Assembly: GCF_000428525.1 (NCBI RefSeq)
Contig: NZ_AUAC01000002.1
Coordinates: forward strand, 1,172,179 to 1,236,178
Length of the DNA: 64,000 nt
From: Hellea balneolensis DSM 19091
GTDB lineage: Bacteria > Pseudomonadota > Alphaproteobacteria > Caulobacterales > Maricaulaceae
Direction of reading: 5' to 3'
Part shown: piece after piece, positions 1 to 10,242 of the stretch
Position numbering within the stretch: the stretch's first letter is position 1
Layout of the letters: each line of letters opens with the position of its first letter
The notes under the pieces: generated by a model
Seen by the model: only the letters and a program-made list of their open reading frames with translations
Told to the model about the DNA's origin: nothing
Database searches by the model: none
Translations under genes and position numbers: made by a program

Positions 1-2181
1 ACCGGCCATCATCGGGAGTGCGACGACAATAAATGTCAGTGGGTTTCTATGTTTTCTAAAGAAACTGTCTTCCGAAAATTGAGATGACAGAACATCACGG
101 CGGTTCCACAGTACTTTAAAACCAAAGTAAGATAACGCTATAGCGGTAACGACAAATGCAAATACGCTGAACCCCTCATAAACATCGGGGTCAGTACTTG
201 AGCTCGTCAAAATAATCAGACCCGTAAATAACCCAGCCAGAGGAATAAACCATCTGAATTCCTTATTGACGCTTTTCCGAAACCCGGCTGGCAGCTTATA
301 ATGCGCCGCAAATAAAGATTTATCACGGTCCCAGGCCCGCCAAGTCAGTAAAAACAATGAAAACAAAGACACATATAAAAACGTGTTCGCAAGCCCTGCT
401 ATAAAGGGCTCAGGAGACGAACTTGATTCAAAAATCAACCAAAGCATCATGAACAATAATGGGAAAGGCAATGCTATGACAATGCAGGATAAGATTACAG
501 AGGGCGTATGCCAGTAGTTATCTTTTTGTACCCGGCCGACTTTTTGGGCGCGGTCCAAAATATCCTCCCAAAGGCTTTTCCTAACATATATGCAGGAAAA
601 AATGGCTAGAAAGAACATAAAGGCTAAGAACCCATATCTTTGGAGCTGAGACATAAAGACATCAAATGTCAGCGCGATGTTTCGAGGTGAAAAGACGGTG
701 AAAACGCCTTTGCCCACCTTAGCCGGCCACTCAAAATCTATTGCCGGCACACTGGGCACCCAGAGTAATTTTTCATCGAGCATAACTTCAAGTTTATTAG
801 AACTTTCGAGTAAGGCCTCCTGCTGTTGAGCTAAATTTGCAATCTCGGATCTGCGGGATGAAGCCGCGGTGATGACGCGCTGTAAAAGCTCGCGGCGCTC
901 GATTTTTAAATTTTGTAGAGCTTCTTTTTCTGCGGCTGTGAAATCTTCAAGGTCAGGCCTCAAGATACGCGCATCTGTTAAAAGAGCCTCCGTATCAACA
1001 CGCCCAAATGGAATTTCTCTTAAGCTTTCTTGCGCGATCAAGCCCTCTTGCGTAACGTCAACACGTAAATCCCGAGTCTTTCTGATATTCGCTTTGAGAA
1101 CATTTGCGGGCGTTAATTGATTGGACAGCCGTCTTAATGTGGCTCCGGCACGCCTGTCCAAATCTCCATTGTCAATCAGCTCTTCGGCGACGCGCAGATC
1201 ACTCTCAACAATATCTAGCCTTGAACGGGTCGCCGCTGTGCGTTTCGAAATATCTGCCGCGCCGGAAGCTAGCTGAACAATCTCTTCCGTAAGTTGAATA
1301 TTCCGCTCGGCTAGCTCAACAACAACGGGATGCATGTCCGCATAAGCGCCCAAGCGCATTCGAGCATCTTCCTCTAACTGAGCCGCTTCATTAAGGCGCC
1401 TTTGTCCTGTTTTCTCAGACAAATATTGCACTTCGGAAGTCAGTTTTTGAAGATTAAGGTCGGCCAAAGTGCTTCGCAAGGAGACGATTTCCTGGCGCTT
1501 GGACAGACCTGCAATCTCTTGCTCCAAAGCGGAGATTTGAGTGCGGCGAAAATATCTACGGGCCTGAAGACTTTTACGGTTCGCACGCGCAACGACGTCT
1601 AAATCACCCTCACCCAAAGCATTAAGGGTCGTGGTGATTTCCCCAATCTTAGAGCGGGCTTCATTCAACTCTTTCGGCGCCGAGAGCTGCCGCGCGGCGA
1701 GGTTTTGAAGTCCGGTTTCATACCCTTCAAGCTCTGAGCGCAACGCTCTTAAATCAGTTTCCTTTGCAATTAAATCCTGTTCAAGCTTCAGAAGCGTTTC
1801 TTCCCGCATAGGCTCAGGGATTTTTTCCGGCTCACGCGTAAGCACCTGCTGAATTTCTGCAACCGAGTTCCGAAGTTCCATCACTGTTTCAGGTGAGTTC
1901 TCCAATTCGGTTTGAAATCGAGCACGGTTCTCAAGATTTTTAGCTGCGCTTGATAAAGATGTAATAGCCGTTTCAAGGTAAGACTTAACTTGATCTTGTT
2001 GCTCCTCCGTGAGCTGGTCAACATTCGCAATTGCCTCTATTTCCGCTTCCAGACTACTGGTCGTAAAATCCGGAGCCTCGGTGAGTTGCGCTTCATTAGT
2101 TTGCCCATATGCCAGCGGCGTCATGAAAAATAATGTCAGCGCCGCAATTATGAACGCCGAATATGGGAATAGTCTTTTCAT
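1..2181 (-). CDS. MscK/KefA-like mechanosensitive channel, N-terminal part (cut by window edge)
   Basis: The open frame runs from an ATG at 2181 to the first base of the window, 727 codons without a stop, so the C-terminal end is missing. Residues 1-22 form a signal peptide ending near AYG-Q. Up to about residue 470 the protein is rich in Glu, Gln, Arg and Leu heptads, as in the periplasmic coiled-coil (MscS_porin-type) domain of MscK. From about residue 510 several hydrophobic segments follow, as in the MscS_TM region. The MscS pore domain itself would lie beyond the edge. The family releases solutes through the inner membrane on hypo-osmotic shock. It is transcribed away from rfbC, and the 94-base gap must hold both promoters. 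The family assignment rests on architecture, not on a decisive motif. Confidence 0.75.
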   Translation of the reverse strand, partial: MKRLFPYSAFIIAALTLFFMTPLAYGQTNEAQLTEAPDFTTSSLEAEIEAIANVDQLTEEQQDQVKSYLETAITSLSSAAKNLENRARFQTELENSPETVMELRNSVAEIQQVLTREPEKIPEPMREETLLKLEQDLIAKETDLRALRSELEGYETGLQNLAARQLSAPKELNEARSKIGEITTTLNALGEGDLDVVARANRKSLQARRYFRRTQISALEQEIAGLSKRQEIVSLRSTLADLNLQKLTSEVQYLSEKTGQRRLNEAAQLEEDARMRLGAYADMHPVVVELAERNIQLTEEIVQLASGAADISKRTAATRSRLDIVESDLRVAEELIDNGDLDRRAGATLRRLSNQLTPANVLKANIRKTRDLRVDVTQEGLIAQESLREIPFGRVDTEALLTDARILRPDLEDFTAAEKEALQNLKIERRELLQRVITAASSRRSEIANLAQQQEALLESSNKLEVMLDEKLLWVPSVPAIDFEWPAKVGKGVFTVFSPRNIALTFDVFMSQLQRYGFLAFMFFLAIFSCIYVRKSLWEDILDRAQKVGRVQKDNYWHTPSVILSCIVIALPFPLLFMMLWLIFESSSSPEPFIAGLANTFLYVSLFSLFLLTWRAWDRDKSLFAAHYKLPAGFRKSVNKEFRWFIPLAGLFTGLIILTSSSTDPDVYEGFSVFAFVVTAIALSYFGFKVLWNRRDVLSSQFSEDSFFRKHRNPLTFIVVALPMMAG

Positions 2182-2275
2182 AGCCTTTTGATATGACATA
2201 AGCCGCTCAATGTCTGCATGAATTTTACGCAAGGGACAGCTTGCACATATCTTTGTTTACGGTCAAAAGCAGAGT

Positions 2276-2827
2276 ATGAAAATCGAGACTTTTTCAATTC
2301 AAGGACCTGTGCTTTTCACACCCGAAAAACATGGAGATAGCCGCGGTTTTTTTGCGGAAACCTTCAAGGCAAATATCTTTGAGGAGGTAACAGGAGCCAA
2401 GGCTGAATTTGTTCAGGATAACTTGTCTGTTTCCGACCAGATTGGAACGTTACGCGGTCTGCACTACCAAGCCCCTCCTCATGCCCAAGGTAAATTAGTC
2501 TCTTGCCAAGGCGGGAGAATTATGGACGTCATTGTAGATGCCCGAAAAAGCTCCCCAACATATGGTCAGCACCTCTCCGTAGACTTATCCGATACGACAC
2601 GCGCGCAGCTCTGGGTCCCCCCCAGTTTTCTACATGGCTATGTTACCCGTTCAGCACATTGCGAAGTCATGTATAAAGTAACGAACTATTACGCCCCTCA
2701 AAGTGAAGGGTCTGTGATATGGAATGACCCCCAACTGGGGATTGATTGGGGACTTGATGCGCCCGTTATTTCCAAGCGCGATCAATCCGGCGAAGCTTTT
2801 GCCGCTTTTGAAAGCCCTTTCTCATGA
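2276..2827 (+). CDS. rfbC: dTDP-4-dehydrorhamnose 3,5-epimerase
   Basis: This 183-residue protein is of normal RmlC length and epimerises dTDP-4-keto-6-deoxyglucose at C3 and C5, the third step of dTDP-L-rhamnose synthesis. The family motif RGLHYQAPP is present, with the predicted catalytic His at residue 63. The substrate-binding stretch around GDSRGFFAE (20-28) and the C-terminal cupin strands are also intact. It is the first gene of a tight rfbC-rfbB-rfbD cluster, and its stop overlaps the rfbB start as ATGA. The product should feed O-antigen, capsule or other surface rhamnose. The thymidylyltransferase gene rfbA is not beside it. Assignment is secure. Confidence 0.95.
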   Translation: MKIETFSIQGPVLFTPEKHGDSRGFFAETFKANIFEEVTGAKAEFVQDNLSVSDQIGTLRGLHYQAPPHAQGKLVSCQGGRIMDVIVDARKSSPTYGQHLSVDLSDTTRAQLWVPPSFLHGYVTRSAHCEVMYKVTNYYAPQSEGSVIWNDPQLGIDWGLDAPVISKRDQSGEAFAAFESPFS

Positions 2828-3843
2828 CACTAATTGTGACAGGTGGCTGCGGCTTTATCGGGTCGGAACTTATCCGCCAAGCCATCGCACAAGGCCGTGA
2901 CGTCGTTAATATTGACGCTCTGACCTATGCTGCAAACGCGGCAAACCTAGCGGCCATTGAGAACAGCCCACATTACACCTTTAAACATCTGGACATCAGA
3001 GACGGTACAGCGCTTAAGAATGTCTTCGAGACATTCAAGCCAGACGCCGTCATCCATATGGCCGCCGAATCCCATGTAGACCGTTCTATAGAGGGCGCAG
3101 CCGACTTTATCAGCACCAATATAAACGGCACATTTAATATGCTTGAGGCGGCGCGAGATCATGGTGTGAAATTTTTACATGTCTCAACCGATGAGGTTTA
3201 TGGCGACCTTTCAGCCTCAGATCCAGCCTTTACAGAGACAACGCCTTACGCGCCAAGCTCGCCCTATTCCGCCAGTAAAGCCGCCAGTGATCATTTGGTT
3301 CGCGCTTGGGGCCGCACTTACGGCTTGCCAGTATTGATCACAAATTGCTCTAACAATTACGGGCCGTTTCAATTCCCGGAAAAGCTCATTCCGGTTATTA
3401 TATTATCCTGCCTCGCAGAACAGCCTATCCCCGTTTACGGCAAGGGCGAAAATATCCGCGACTGGCTCTATGTCGGAGATCACGCCAAAGCTCTTTTCGC
3501 TGTTTTGGATAAAGGTGGGCTTGGCGAGACCTATAATATTGGTGGGAATAATGAACGGCGTAACATCGATATAGTACATACAATCTGTGCAATTATGGAT
3601 GCTGAGCGGCCTCGTCGCTCAGGGCAATATTCTGATCTCATTTCATTTGTTACAGACAGACCCGGCCATGATAGGCGTTATGCGGTTAATGCCTCTAAGA
3701 TAAAAAGCGAATTGGGGTGGGAACCAACAATATCCGCGGATGAAGGCTTTGCCGCAACTGTTCGCTGGTACCTCGAGAACCGCAATTGGTGGGAGCCGCT
3801 ACTTAAGCGCAGCGGCGTCGGAGAGCGCCTGGGCCTCATATGA
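2824..3843 (+). CDS. rfbB: dTDP-glucose 4,6-dehydratase
   Basis: This is an extended short-chain dehydrogenase of 339 residues, which converts dTDP-glucose to dTDP-4-keto-6-deoxyglucose using bound NAD. Visible motifs are the Rossmann loop GGCGFIG (7-13), the STDEVYG segment (121-127) whose Thr-Asp-Glu triad is typical of RmlB, and the catalytic YSASK with Tyr148 and Lys152. The start overlaps the rfbC stop by four bases and the stop overlaps the rfbD start by four bases, so the three genes are probably translationally coupled. Length and motifs are normal. Confidence 0.96.
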   Translation: MTLIVTGGCGFIGSELIRQAIAQGRDVVNIDALTYAANAANLAAIENSPHYTFKHLDIRDGTALKNVFETFKPDAVIHMAAESHVDRSIEGAADFISTNINGTFNMLEAARDHGVKFLHVSTDEVYGDLSASDPAFTETTPYAPSSPYSASKAASDHLVRAWGRTYGLPVLITNCSNNYGPFQFPEKLIPVIILSCLAEQPIPVYGKGENIRDWLYVGDHAKALFAVLDKGGLGETYNIGGNNERRNIDIVHTICAIMDAERPRRSGQYSDLISFVTDRPGHDRRYAVNASKIKSELGWEPTISADEGFAATVRWYLENRNWWEPLLKRSGVGERLGLI

Positions 3844-4697
3844 GTATATTGATCTTTGGCAAAAATGGGCAACTGGCCCGCGCGTTAAAACGGTCACTCA
3901 CCGCACGCGGCCAGGTACATAGCTGTCACGGTAAAGACGAATTCAATCTTCTTACGGAGACTCGTAACATAGCTGGATTTATCCGTCATCACGCGCCCAA
4001 GGCCGTTATAAATGCCAGTGGATTTACAAATGTAGATGGCGCGGAACAGCGAGAGGCAGATGCCAACCGGCTCAACGCCAAAGCACCGGGCATGATGGCG
4101 CTTGCTTGCAAGGCGGCCAATATACCTTTCATACATGTCTCCACAGATTATGTATTCGATGGAGCAAAATCAGGCCTTTACGATCCTGCGGATAAACGCG
4201 CACCGCTGAATGCCTATGGCCGGAGTAAGGCTGCAGGAGAACGCGCCGTCATAGCTGCGGATGGCAGAAGTGTGATATTGCGAACGAGCTGGGTCTATGA
4301 CGCGGAAGGTAAAAACTTTTTTACAACCATGCTGCATCTCGCCAAAACCGAGACACAGCTAAACCTCGTCAGTACGCAATTTGGCCGCCCAACCTATGCC
4401 GGGCATTTGGCCGAAGCCTGCCTCGCAGCGCTGGAGGGCATTCCGTCCAAGCCCATGATTCACCATGTCAGCAATAGCGGCCCCGTTATTAGCTGGGCTG
4501 ACTTCGCCGAAGCCATCTTTAAACGCGCCAAGATAGTCCCAGACATAGAGCGCGTGGGCGAAGCGCATTTTCCCCGGCCCGCCAAACGTCCCGTAAATTC
4601 TGCATTAGATATTTCCGCCTTTGAGCGGGATTTCAATTACCTTTTGGAACCATGGCAAACGGGCCTCGAATTAGCTTTCCAAGATATGGAAAGATAA
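3840..4697 (+). CDS. rfbD: dTDP-4-dehydrorhamnose reductase
   Basis: This 285-residue reductase catalyses the last step to dTDP-L-rhamnose. It shows the nucleotide-binding start GKNGQL (7-12), STDYVFDG (101-108) and the catalytic YGRSK with Tyr126 and Lys130, all in the RmlD pattern. Its start overlaps the rfbB stop (ATGA), and the next gene, an ABC ATPase, begins 14 bases after its stop. The C-terminal half carries the substrate-binding region, including RPTYAGHLA and a PRPA segment. Nothing looks damaged. Confidence 0.95.
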   Translation: MSILIFGKNGQLARALKRSLTARGQVHSCHGKDEFNLLTETRNIAGFIRHHAPKAVINASGFTNVDGAEQREADANRLNAKAPGMMALACKAANIPFIHVSTDYVFDGAKSGLYDPADKRAPLNAYGRSKAAGERAVIAADGRSVILRTSWVYDAEGKNFFTTMLHLAKTETQLNLVSTQFGRPTYAGHLAEACLAALEGIPSKPMIHHVSNSGPVISWADFAEAIFKRAKIVPDIERVGEAHFPRPAKRPVNSALDISAFERDFNYLLEPWQTGLELAFQDMER

Positions 4698-4711
4698 GCT
4701 AAGGACGGCTT

Positions 4712-5653
4712 ATGACACACGCCCCCGCCATTGAAATTAAAAACCTTACAAAGACCTATGCCAAGAGCAAAAAAGCGCCTGCAAAACATGCGCTCAAAGG
4801 TGTGGATTTGACTATTCCGCGCGGATCTATTTTCGGGCTTCTCGGACCGAATGGTGCAGGAAAATCCACACTGATCAATATTCTTGCCGGCTTGGTGAAT
4901 AAAGGAGACGGTGAGGTGAAAATTTGCGGCTATGATGTTCAAAGCCAAACCCGCCAAGCCCGCGCCTCTATCGGTATCGTTCCCCAAGAAATTGCGATGG
5001 ATGTCTTTTTCACGCCCTTTCAAGCGTTGGAACTGCAAGCGGGCTATTACGGCGTTCCCAAAGCCAAACGCCGCAGCGAAGAAATATTATCTGCGCTTGG
5101 CCTTTTGGATAAGCGCGATGCCTATGTGCGGCAGTTGTCGGGCGGCATGAAACGGCGCTTATTGATTGCCAAAGCTCTCGTCCATAATCCGCCTGTTCTT
5201 ATTCTGGATGAGCCTACAGCGGGCGTTGATATTGAGCTGCGCCGACAACTTTGGGATTATGTCCAAGAGCTACATGCGCGCGGCACAACGATTATTTTGA
5301 CAACGCATTATCTCGAAGAAGCAGAGTCGCTTTGCGATCAAATCGCGATCATGCATCACGGTGAAATCGTCGCTAATGAAAGCAAGACAAGCCTAATGTC
5401 GCGTCTTGATAAACGCACCTTGGTGATTACCCCGACAGAACCGATTAAGGCCCTTCCCCAAGAGCTGAGCGGTCTTGAAGCTAACATATCGGAGACTGGC
5501 CAAATCGCGATCACCTATCGTAGCGGCACAGATTCGATTTCAGGACTGTTGGCGCAAGTTAAATCTGCAGGATTATCTATTCTGGATTTGCGCACAGAGG
5601 AGCCGGATCTGGAAGATGTCTTCCTCTCCCTCACCTATGCGCAAGATGCTTAA
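4712..5653 (+). CDS. ABC transporter ATP-binding protein (ABC-2/drug or polysaccharide export type)
   Basis: The protein is a complete 313-residue ATPase subunit. It has Walker A GPNGAGKS (45-52), a Q-loop VPQE, the signature LSGGMKRRL, Walker B VLILDEPTAG and the switch His in TTHYLEEAE. About 80 residues follow the ATPase core, as in the DrrA/NodI/YadG type of exporters. It starts 14 bases after rfbD, so it probably shares the rhamnose operon transcript. A matching ABC-2 membrane permease would normally follow, but the next gene is pstB on the other strand, only four bases away. Substrate is unknown; link to surface polysaccharide is only suggested by position. Confidence 0.85.
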   Translation: MTHAPAIEIKNLTKTYAKSKKAPAKHALKGVDLTIPRGSIFGLLGPNGAGKSTLINILAGLVNKGDGEVKICGYDVQSQTRQARASIGIVPQEIAMDVFFTPFQALELQAGYYGVPKAKRRSEEILSALGLLDKRDAYVRQLSGGMKRRLLIAKALVHNPPVLILDEPTAGVDIELRRQLWDYVQELHARGTTIILTTHYLEEAESLCDQIAIMHHGEIVANESKTSLMSRLDKRTLVITPTEPIKALPQELSGLEANISETGQIAITYRSGTDSISGLLAQVKSAGLSILDLRTEEPDLEDVFLSLTYAQDA

Positions 5654-5656
5654 ACA

Positions 5657-6427
5657 CTAACCAGTGCGGCCTGTAATATAGTCTTGGGTCCGGTTATTGC
5701 CAGGATTTGTGAAAATCTTATCCGTATTATCAAATTCGATTAAATCACCCATATAGAAAAAAGCTGTCTTATCAGACACACGCGCGGCCTGAGCCATGGA
5801 GTGGGTCACGATAATAATACAATAACGCTCTTTAAGCTCGTCAATCAGAGCTTCGAGCTTAGCAGTCGCAATCGGGTCAAGCGCCGAGGCCGGTTCGTCC
5901 ATAAGAATAACTTCAGGATCAACCGCAATAGCCCGCGCGATGACCAAGCGTTGCTGCTGTCCGCCCGATAAGCCTGTGCCAGAGAGCTTGAGGCGGTCTT
6001 TGACCTCATCCCACAATCCTGCGCGGCGAAGGGATTTTTCAACCAAATTATCAAGCTCTGCCCTGGATGAGGTCATCCCATGAATACGCGGCCCGTAAGC
6101 CACATTATCATAGATAGACTTTGGAAAGGGGTTGGGCTTTTGGAACACCATCCCGACTTGTGCACGCAATAAAACAGGGTCTAAATTTTTATCGTAAATA
6201 TCTTCGCCATCCATGAGAATTTTCCCGCTGACGCGGCATCCATCAATCGTGTCATTCATACGGTTAAAAGTGCGCAAGAAAGTAGATTTCCCGCAACCTG
6301 ATGGCCCGATAAACGCCGTCACGCCGCGATCAGGAATATCAATATCAATACCATGCAGGGCTTCGAAATCACCATAATGAACACGCACATCGCGGCAGGT
6401 AAATTTGGTTTTAATTGTCTCAGTCAT
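5657..6427 (-). CDS. pstB: phosphate ABC transporter ATP-binding protein PstB
   Basis: This 256-residue cytoplasmic ATPase powers high-affinity phosphate import by PstCA. Walker A GPSGCGKS (41-48), signature LSGGQQQR, Walker [13 protein letters not shown] and the switch region [14 protein letters not shown] are all intact, and the protein has the usual PstB length. The frame extends further upstream, but the ATG at 6427 (MTETIK) was chosen because the longer version would run into pstA and add residues foreign to the family. It lies 23 bases after pstA and is the last gene of the operon. No phoU follows here; phoU is near 27.8 kb. Confidence 0.96.
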   Translation of the reverse strand: MTETIKTKFTCRDVRVHYGDFEALHGIDIDIPDRGVTAFIGPSGCGKSTFLRTFNRMNDTIDGCRVSGKILMDGEDIYDKNLDPVLLRAQVGMVFQKPNPFPKSIYDNVAYGPRIHGMTSSRAELDNLVEKSLRRAGLWDEVKDRLKLSGTGLSGGQQQRLVIARAIAVDPEVILMDEPASALDPIATAKLEALIDELKERYCIIIVTHSMAQAARVSDKTAFFYMGDLIEFDNTDKIFTNPGNNRTQDYITGRTG

Positions 6428-6450
6428 ATCAAAATCTCTTCTGGCGCAGC

Positions 6451-7740
6451 TTAGCGTCTTTGTTCCAAGCGGTTGCGCAGCCATATGGCAAAGCCGTTCA
6501 TCGTAATCAGAACAACAAGCAATACGATAATAGCGGCTGATGTCCGTTCTGCCCAAGCCCGTTCCGCACTGTCTGACCAGAGGAAGATTTGAACGGGAAG
6601 CGCCGTGGCCGGCTCTGTGATTGAGTTCGGCACCTCAGTCACAAAGGCGACCATACCAATCATCAACAGCGGCGCGGTTTCGCCCAAGGCTTGTGCCATA
6701 CCAATAATTGAGCCCGTTAAAATGCCGGGTCCCGCGAGTGGAAGCTTTTGCTGGAACACCGCTTGAGTATGTGATGCGCCAAGACTGAGCGCGCCATCAA
6801 CAATTGAGGGGCTAACGCCTTGTAAAGCTGACCGCGTTGCAATCGTAATGGTCGGAAAAACACGCAAAGCTAACACCATACCGCCCACTAAAGGAATTGA
6901 GCGCGGCATACCCATAAAATTCAAAAACACAGCCAGACCTAACAAACCGAAAACAATAGAGGGCACGGCCGCTAGATTATTGATGTTGATCTCAATGAAA
7001 TCCGTAAATTTATTCTTCGGCGCAAATTCATCCAGATAAATCGCCGCGCCCACACCAATCGGGAACGCCAGAACAAAAGCGACGACTAAGATCATCACAG
7101 AGCCGATCACTGCACTCGCGATACCCGCGAGTTCAGGATCCCGGCTGTCAGGATTCATAAAGAGGATGCGGTTAAATTTCTTCTTAATGACGCCCCGCTC
7201 TTTAAGCGTGTCGGCCCAAGCAATTTGTTGGTCGGAGACCTTACGGCGGCTCTCATCTGTATCGCGTTTGATGTAGCCCTTGAGTAATTGGTCAATTTGG
7301 TCAGAAGCCGGAACTGTAACGTTAATGGTCTGCCCAATAAGCTCGGGGTTGTTATACACCATCTGCCGTAATTTATTCGTCGCGCCGGAGGCCGAAGTAA
7401 GACCAAATAATTCCTGTTTGGCTTTGCGGTCCGTAACCTCTGGAAAAAGCTCATACATGGTTGTTTGCACTATCCGGCGATAATTTGCGCCTCGCAGCTT
7501 TTCAGGATCGCGAGTGCCGTCAGGCGCAAGCACAGATTCGCTGAGCTCAAATTCAAGGGTCATAAAATTCTGCTGAAATGCCGTATAGCCGGTGCCAACG
7601 ATACTGATTAAAAGCCATGCCAAGGCAGCAAGCGCAAAGCCAATTGCGGCGCGCCCCCAGATACGGAACCGCCATTCTTTGCCGCGGCGTTTCTTAAGGC
7701 GTTTCAGAGCGGCTTCGGAGGTAAAGCTTGTATCAGTCAT
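6451..7740 (-). CDS. pstA: phosphate ABC transporter permease PstA
   Basis: The 429-residue protein is a PstA permease with an extra N-terminal region (about residues 1-200) containing one membrane segment near residues 30-52 and a large soluble part. This matches the alphaproteobacterial form with a DUF3333-type extension. The C-terminal part has five to six membrane helices and the EAA-like loop [19 protein letters not shown] expected for docking PstB. The start lies directly against the pstC stop with no spacer, indicating coupled translation. Together with PstC it forms the phosphate channel in the inner membrane. Confidence 0.95.
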   Translation of the reverse strand: MTDTSFTSEAALKRLKKRRGKEWRFRIWGRAAIGFALAALAWLLISIVGTGYTAFQQNFMTLEFELSESVLAPDGTRDPEKLRGANYRRIVQTTMYELFPEVTDRKAKQELFGLTSASGATNKLRQMVYNNPELIGQTINVTVPASDQIDQLLKGYIKRDTDESRRKVSDQQIAWADTLKERGVIKKKFNRILFMNPDSRDPELAGIASAVIGSVMILVVAFVLAFPIGVGAAIYLDEFAPKNKFTDFIEININNLAAVPSIVFGLLGLAVFLNFMGMPRSIPLVGGMVLALRVFPTITIATRSALQGVSPSIVDGALSLGASHTQAVFQQKLPLAGPGILTGSIIGMAQALGETAPLLMIGMVAFVTEVPNSITEPATALPVQIFLWSDSAERAWAERTSAAIIVLLVVLITMNGFAIWLRNRLEQRR

Positions 7741-8985
7741 TTAATATTTCGCCCTATAGCGCCGCACAACAGTCAGCGCGACAACATTTAAAATCAGCGT
7801 AATAACAAAAAGCACTAAGCCCAAAGCAAAGGCTACTAAGGTTTTGGCACTATCAAAGTCAGAGTCGCCCGTGAGCAAGGCTACGATTTGGACCGTTACA
7901 GTGGTCACAGCTTCAAACGGGTTAGCCGTCAGGTTAGCTGCTTTACCCGCCGCCATGTAGACAATCATGGTCTCGCCAATCGCGCGGGAGATAGCGAGCA
8001 TAAAGGCTCCAATAATGCCCGGTAGCGCGGCGGTAAAGACGACCTGCTTCATCGTCTCTGACTCCGTTGCGCCCAAGGCATAAGATCCATCACGCAAGGT
8101 TTGCGGCACGGAATTGATGACGTCACTGGACAGAGAAGACACAAAGGGAATAATCATAACGCCCATCACCACACCCGCCGCAATCGCACTTTGGGTAGGA
8201 ACAGAAAATCCGAGGGTCTCAGCAAAACTTCGCACAAAGGGCGCAAATGTCAGCAGAGCAAAGAAACCGTAAACGACTGTTGGAACACCCGCAAGAATTT
8301 CAATGGCAGGCTTCACCCATTTACGCACCCCTGCAGAGGCATATTCAGTTAGGTATATGGCGATCATCAATCCGACAGGTCCTGCAATCGCCATCGCGAC
8401 AAGCATAATCAAAAATGTACCCGCAAAGACCGGAATAGCTCCAAAGGAGCCGCTTTGCCCGACTTGGTCAGCCCGCATCGCTGTTTGCGGAGACCATTGA
8501 AGCCCGAAAAGGAAATCCATGAAAGGCACTTCGCGGAAGAAACGTAAGCTTTCAAACAAGAGCGAGGCAATGATGCCGAGTGTGGTCAGAACAGCAATGA
8601 CGGATAAGCAAATCAGCAATCCGTGAATGAACCGCTCAACATAGGTTCGGGCTCTGAATGTGCCGCTGACTTTGCGGCCTGTAATAATCGTAACCGCAAG
8701 TCCCGTAAGAATAATAGCCGCGAGCCAGAGCCCGTTAAACACCATGCCCTGACCGTTAATAACACGTCCGACTATAAAAACAGCGAGAGTTGAGAGAGCC
8801 ACCAACCAAGCGGTAAAATAGCCATGATAGCTAGCTTGGGAGTGCCAGGCTAAAGGCGCCATTTTACCGCCGGCAGCAGCCCTTGCCGCGCGAAACTTAC
8901 CCAAGGCCGAGCTGCGATTATAAACAAAACCGCCTATCGTCAGCACTGCAATAAGCAGCATCATATAGATTGAGATTTGACCCAC
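7741..8985 (-). CDS. pstC: phosphate ABC transporter permease PstC
   Basis: This 414-residue permease is longer than the roughly 300-residue enteric PstC, because of three or four extra membrane segments in the first 140 residues; such long forms occur in alphaproteobacteria together with the long PstA. The permease core carries the conserved EYAS segment, the PTVVYGFFAL motif and the coupling loop ALGATESETMKQVVFTAALPG. It is the second transporter gene, 132 bases after pstS, and a terminator hairpin lies in that gap. It should pair with PstA as the membrane pore. Confidence 0.95.
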   Translation of the reverse strand: MGQISIYMMLLIAVLTIGGFVYNRSSALGKFRAARAAAGGKMAPLAWHSQASYHGYFTAWLVALSTLAVFIVGRVINGQGMVFNGLWLAAIILTGLAVTIITGRKVSGTFRARTYVERFIHGLLICLSVIAVLTTLGIIASLLFESLRFFREVPFMDFLFGLQWSPQTAMRADQVGQSGSFGAIPVFAGTFLIMLVAMAIAGPVGLMIAIYLTEYASAGVRKWVKPAIEILAGVPTVVYGFFALLTFAPFVRSFAETLGFSVPTQSAIAAGVVMGVMIIPFVSSLSSDVINSVPQTLRDGSYALGATESETMKQVVFTAALPGIIGAFMLAISRAIGETMIVYMAAGKAANLTANPFEAVTTVTVQIVALLTGDSDFDSAKTLVAFALGLVLFVITLILNVVALTVVRRYRAKY

Positions 8986-9053
8986 CGAATCCGCCTATGT
9001 CCCTAATATTTTATCTGTCTCTAATACAGATTTGTGAAAGCTTTACGACATAG

Positions 9054-9086
9054 AAAAAGCGGCGTCCAGATAACCGTGGACGCCGC
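9054..9086 (-). terminator. Hairpin terminator/attenuator between pstS and pstC
   Basis: On the minus strand GCGGCGTCCA and TGGACGCCGC pair perfectly over 10 bp around an 8-base loop and are followed at once by five T residues. This is a canonical Rho-independent terminator shape just after the pstS stop. It may let most transcripts end after pstS, so that the binding protein is made in excess over the membrane parts. Partial read-through is inferred. Confidence 0.8.
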
Positions 9087-9117
9087 CTGTTGATTAAATT
9101 TTATGCCAATTTAGGGC

Positions 9118-10215
9118 TTACTGACTGTAAGGCGTCATGTTCTCGACAGTCGCGCGAACAGCGGCACGATCTGCATCAGGAAGTGGTACTAGACCGATTT
9201 CTTCAAGATATCCGCCCGGCCCAACAGCAGCGTCAGATGTGAACTCAAGCGCGAATTCCTGAAGGCCCGGCGTCATATCGACATGACTTTTCTTAATGTA
9301 GAAATATAGCGAGCGCGCAACATGGTAATCACCGGCAGCGATGTTCTCAAACTCAGGGGCTGTGCCGTCAATATTTGCCCCTTTAATCTTATCAGCATTT
9401 TGGTCGAGGAAAGAATATCCAAAGACACCTACAGCCGTTGGGGTATTTACCAATGTCTGCACGAGCGCATTGTCATTCTCGCCCGCATCAATCCATTTGC
9501 CATCTTCACGCAGCGTATGCGCATTATTAGCGAAGGCTTTTTTATCTGCTTTAAGAAGCTCAGCCATACAGGCAACGGATTTTGCACCGCCCTCCATCGC
9601 AATCTCGACAAAAGCGTCACGCGTTCCGGATGTCGGGGGCGGGCCGTAGGCCTCGATTTTAACACTTGGAAGCTCGGGGTTAATCTCAGACCACATAGTG
9701 TATGGGTTTTCCTGCATGGTGCAATCAGTGTCGGATGTTGGGATCTCTTTGGCGAAGGCCATGTAAACATCTTTGAGGCTCATATTCATGACGGCGGCAT
9801 CAACAGCATTCGCTAGCACAATGCCGTCAAAGCCGATTTTTACCTCAACAACATCGCCGACATTGTTTTTCACGCAATTATCAAATTCAGACTTCTTCTG
9901 GCGACGCGATGAATTTGTAATATCAGGCGTTGTCGCATCTGCACCTGAGCAGAATAATTTGTGGCCACCGCCTGAACCTGTAGATTCAACAACTACATTG
10001 TAACCTGTTTTGTTTTTAAACTCTTGAGCCACTTTTGTTGAGAACGGATAGACAGTCGAAGACCCGACCACACGAATATCGCCGCCAGTCATTTTTTCCG
10101 CTGTTTCATTGACGGCTTCGCTTGTTTTCTCTTTAACAGCCGCCGTGTCGCCACCGCCGCAAGCCATAAGGAAAGCCGCACTGGCTGTTCCCAATATAAG
10201 TGTTTTCATAATCAT
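9118..10215 (-). CDS. pstS: phosphate-binding lipoprotein PstS
   Basis: This 365-residue substrate-binding protein captures phosphate in the periplasm for PstCAB. The signal sequence ends in a lipobox LMAC-G, so it is probably a lipoprotein held at the membrane. The mature part has the PstS pattern: VVGSSTVYPFS, ESTGSGGG with phosphate-contacting Ser/Gly residues, and PPTSGTRDAF. The ATG at 10215 was preferred to the one at 10236, because an AAAGGTG ribosome site sits 6-7 bases before it. A further ATG six bases on is also possible. It lies 27 bases after the short porin gene and ahead of a terminator hairpin. Confidence 0.95.
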   Translation of the reverse strand: MIMKTLILGTASAAFLMACGGGDTAAVKEKTSEAVNETAEKMTGGDIRVVGSSTVYPFSTKVAQEFKNKTGYNVVVESTGSGGGHKLFCSGADATTPDITNSSRRQKKSEFDNCVKNNVGDVVEVKIGFDGIVLANAVDAAVMNMSLKDVYMAFAKEIPTSDTDCTMQENPYTMWSEINPELPSVKIEAYGPPPTSGTRDAFVEIAMEGGAKSVACMAELLKADKKAFANNAHTLREDGKWIDAGENDNALVQTLVNTPTAVGVFGYSFLDQNADKIKGANIDGTAPEFENIAAGDYHVARSLYFYIKKSHVDMTPGLQEFALEFTSDAAVGPGGYLEEIGLVPLPDADRAAVRATVENMTPYSQ

Positions 10216-10242
10216 AGCATTCACCTTTGATCGCATAAGTAA

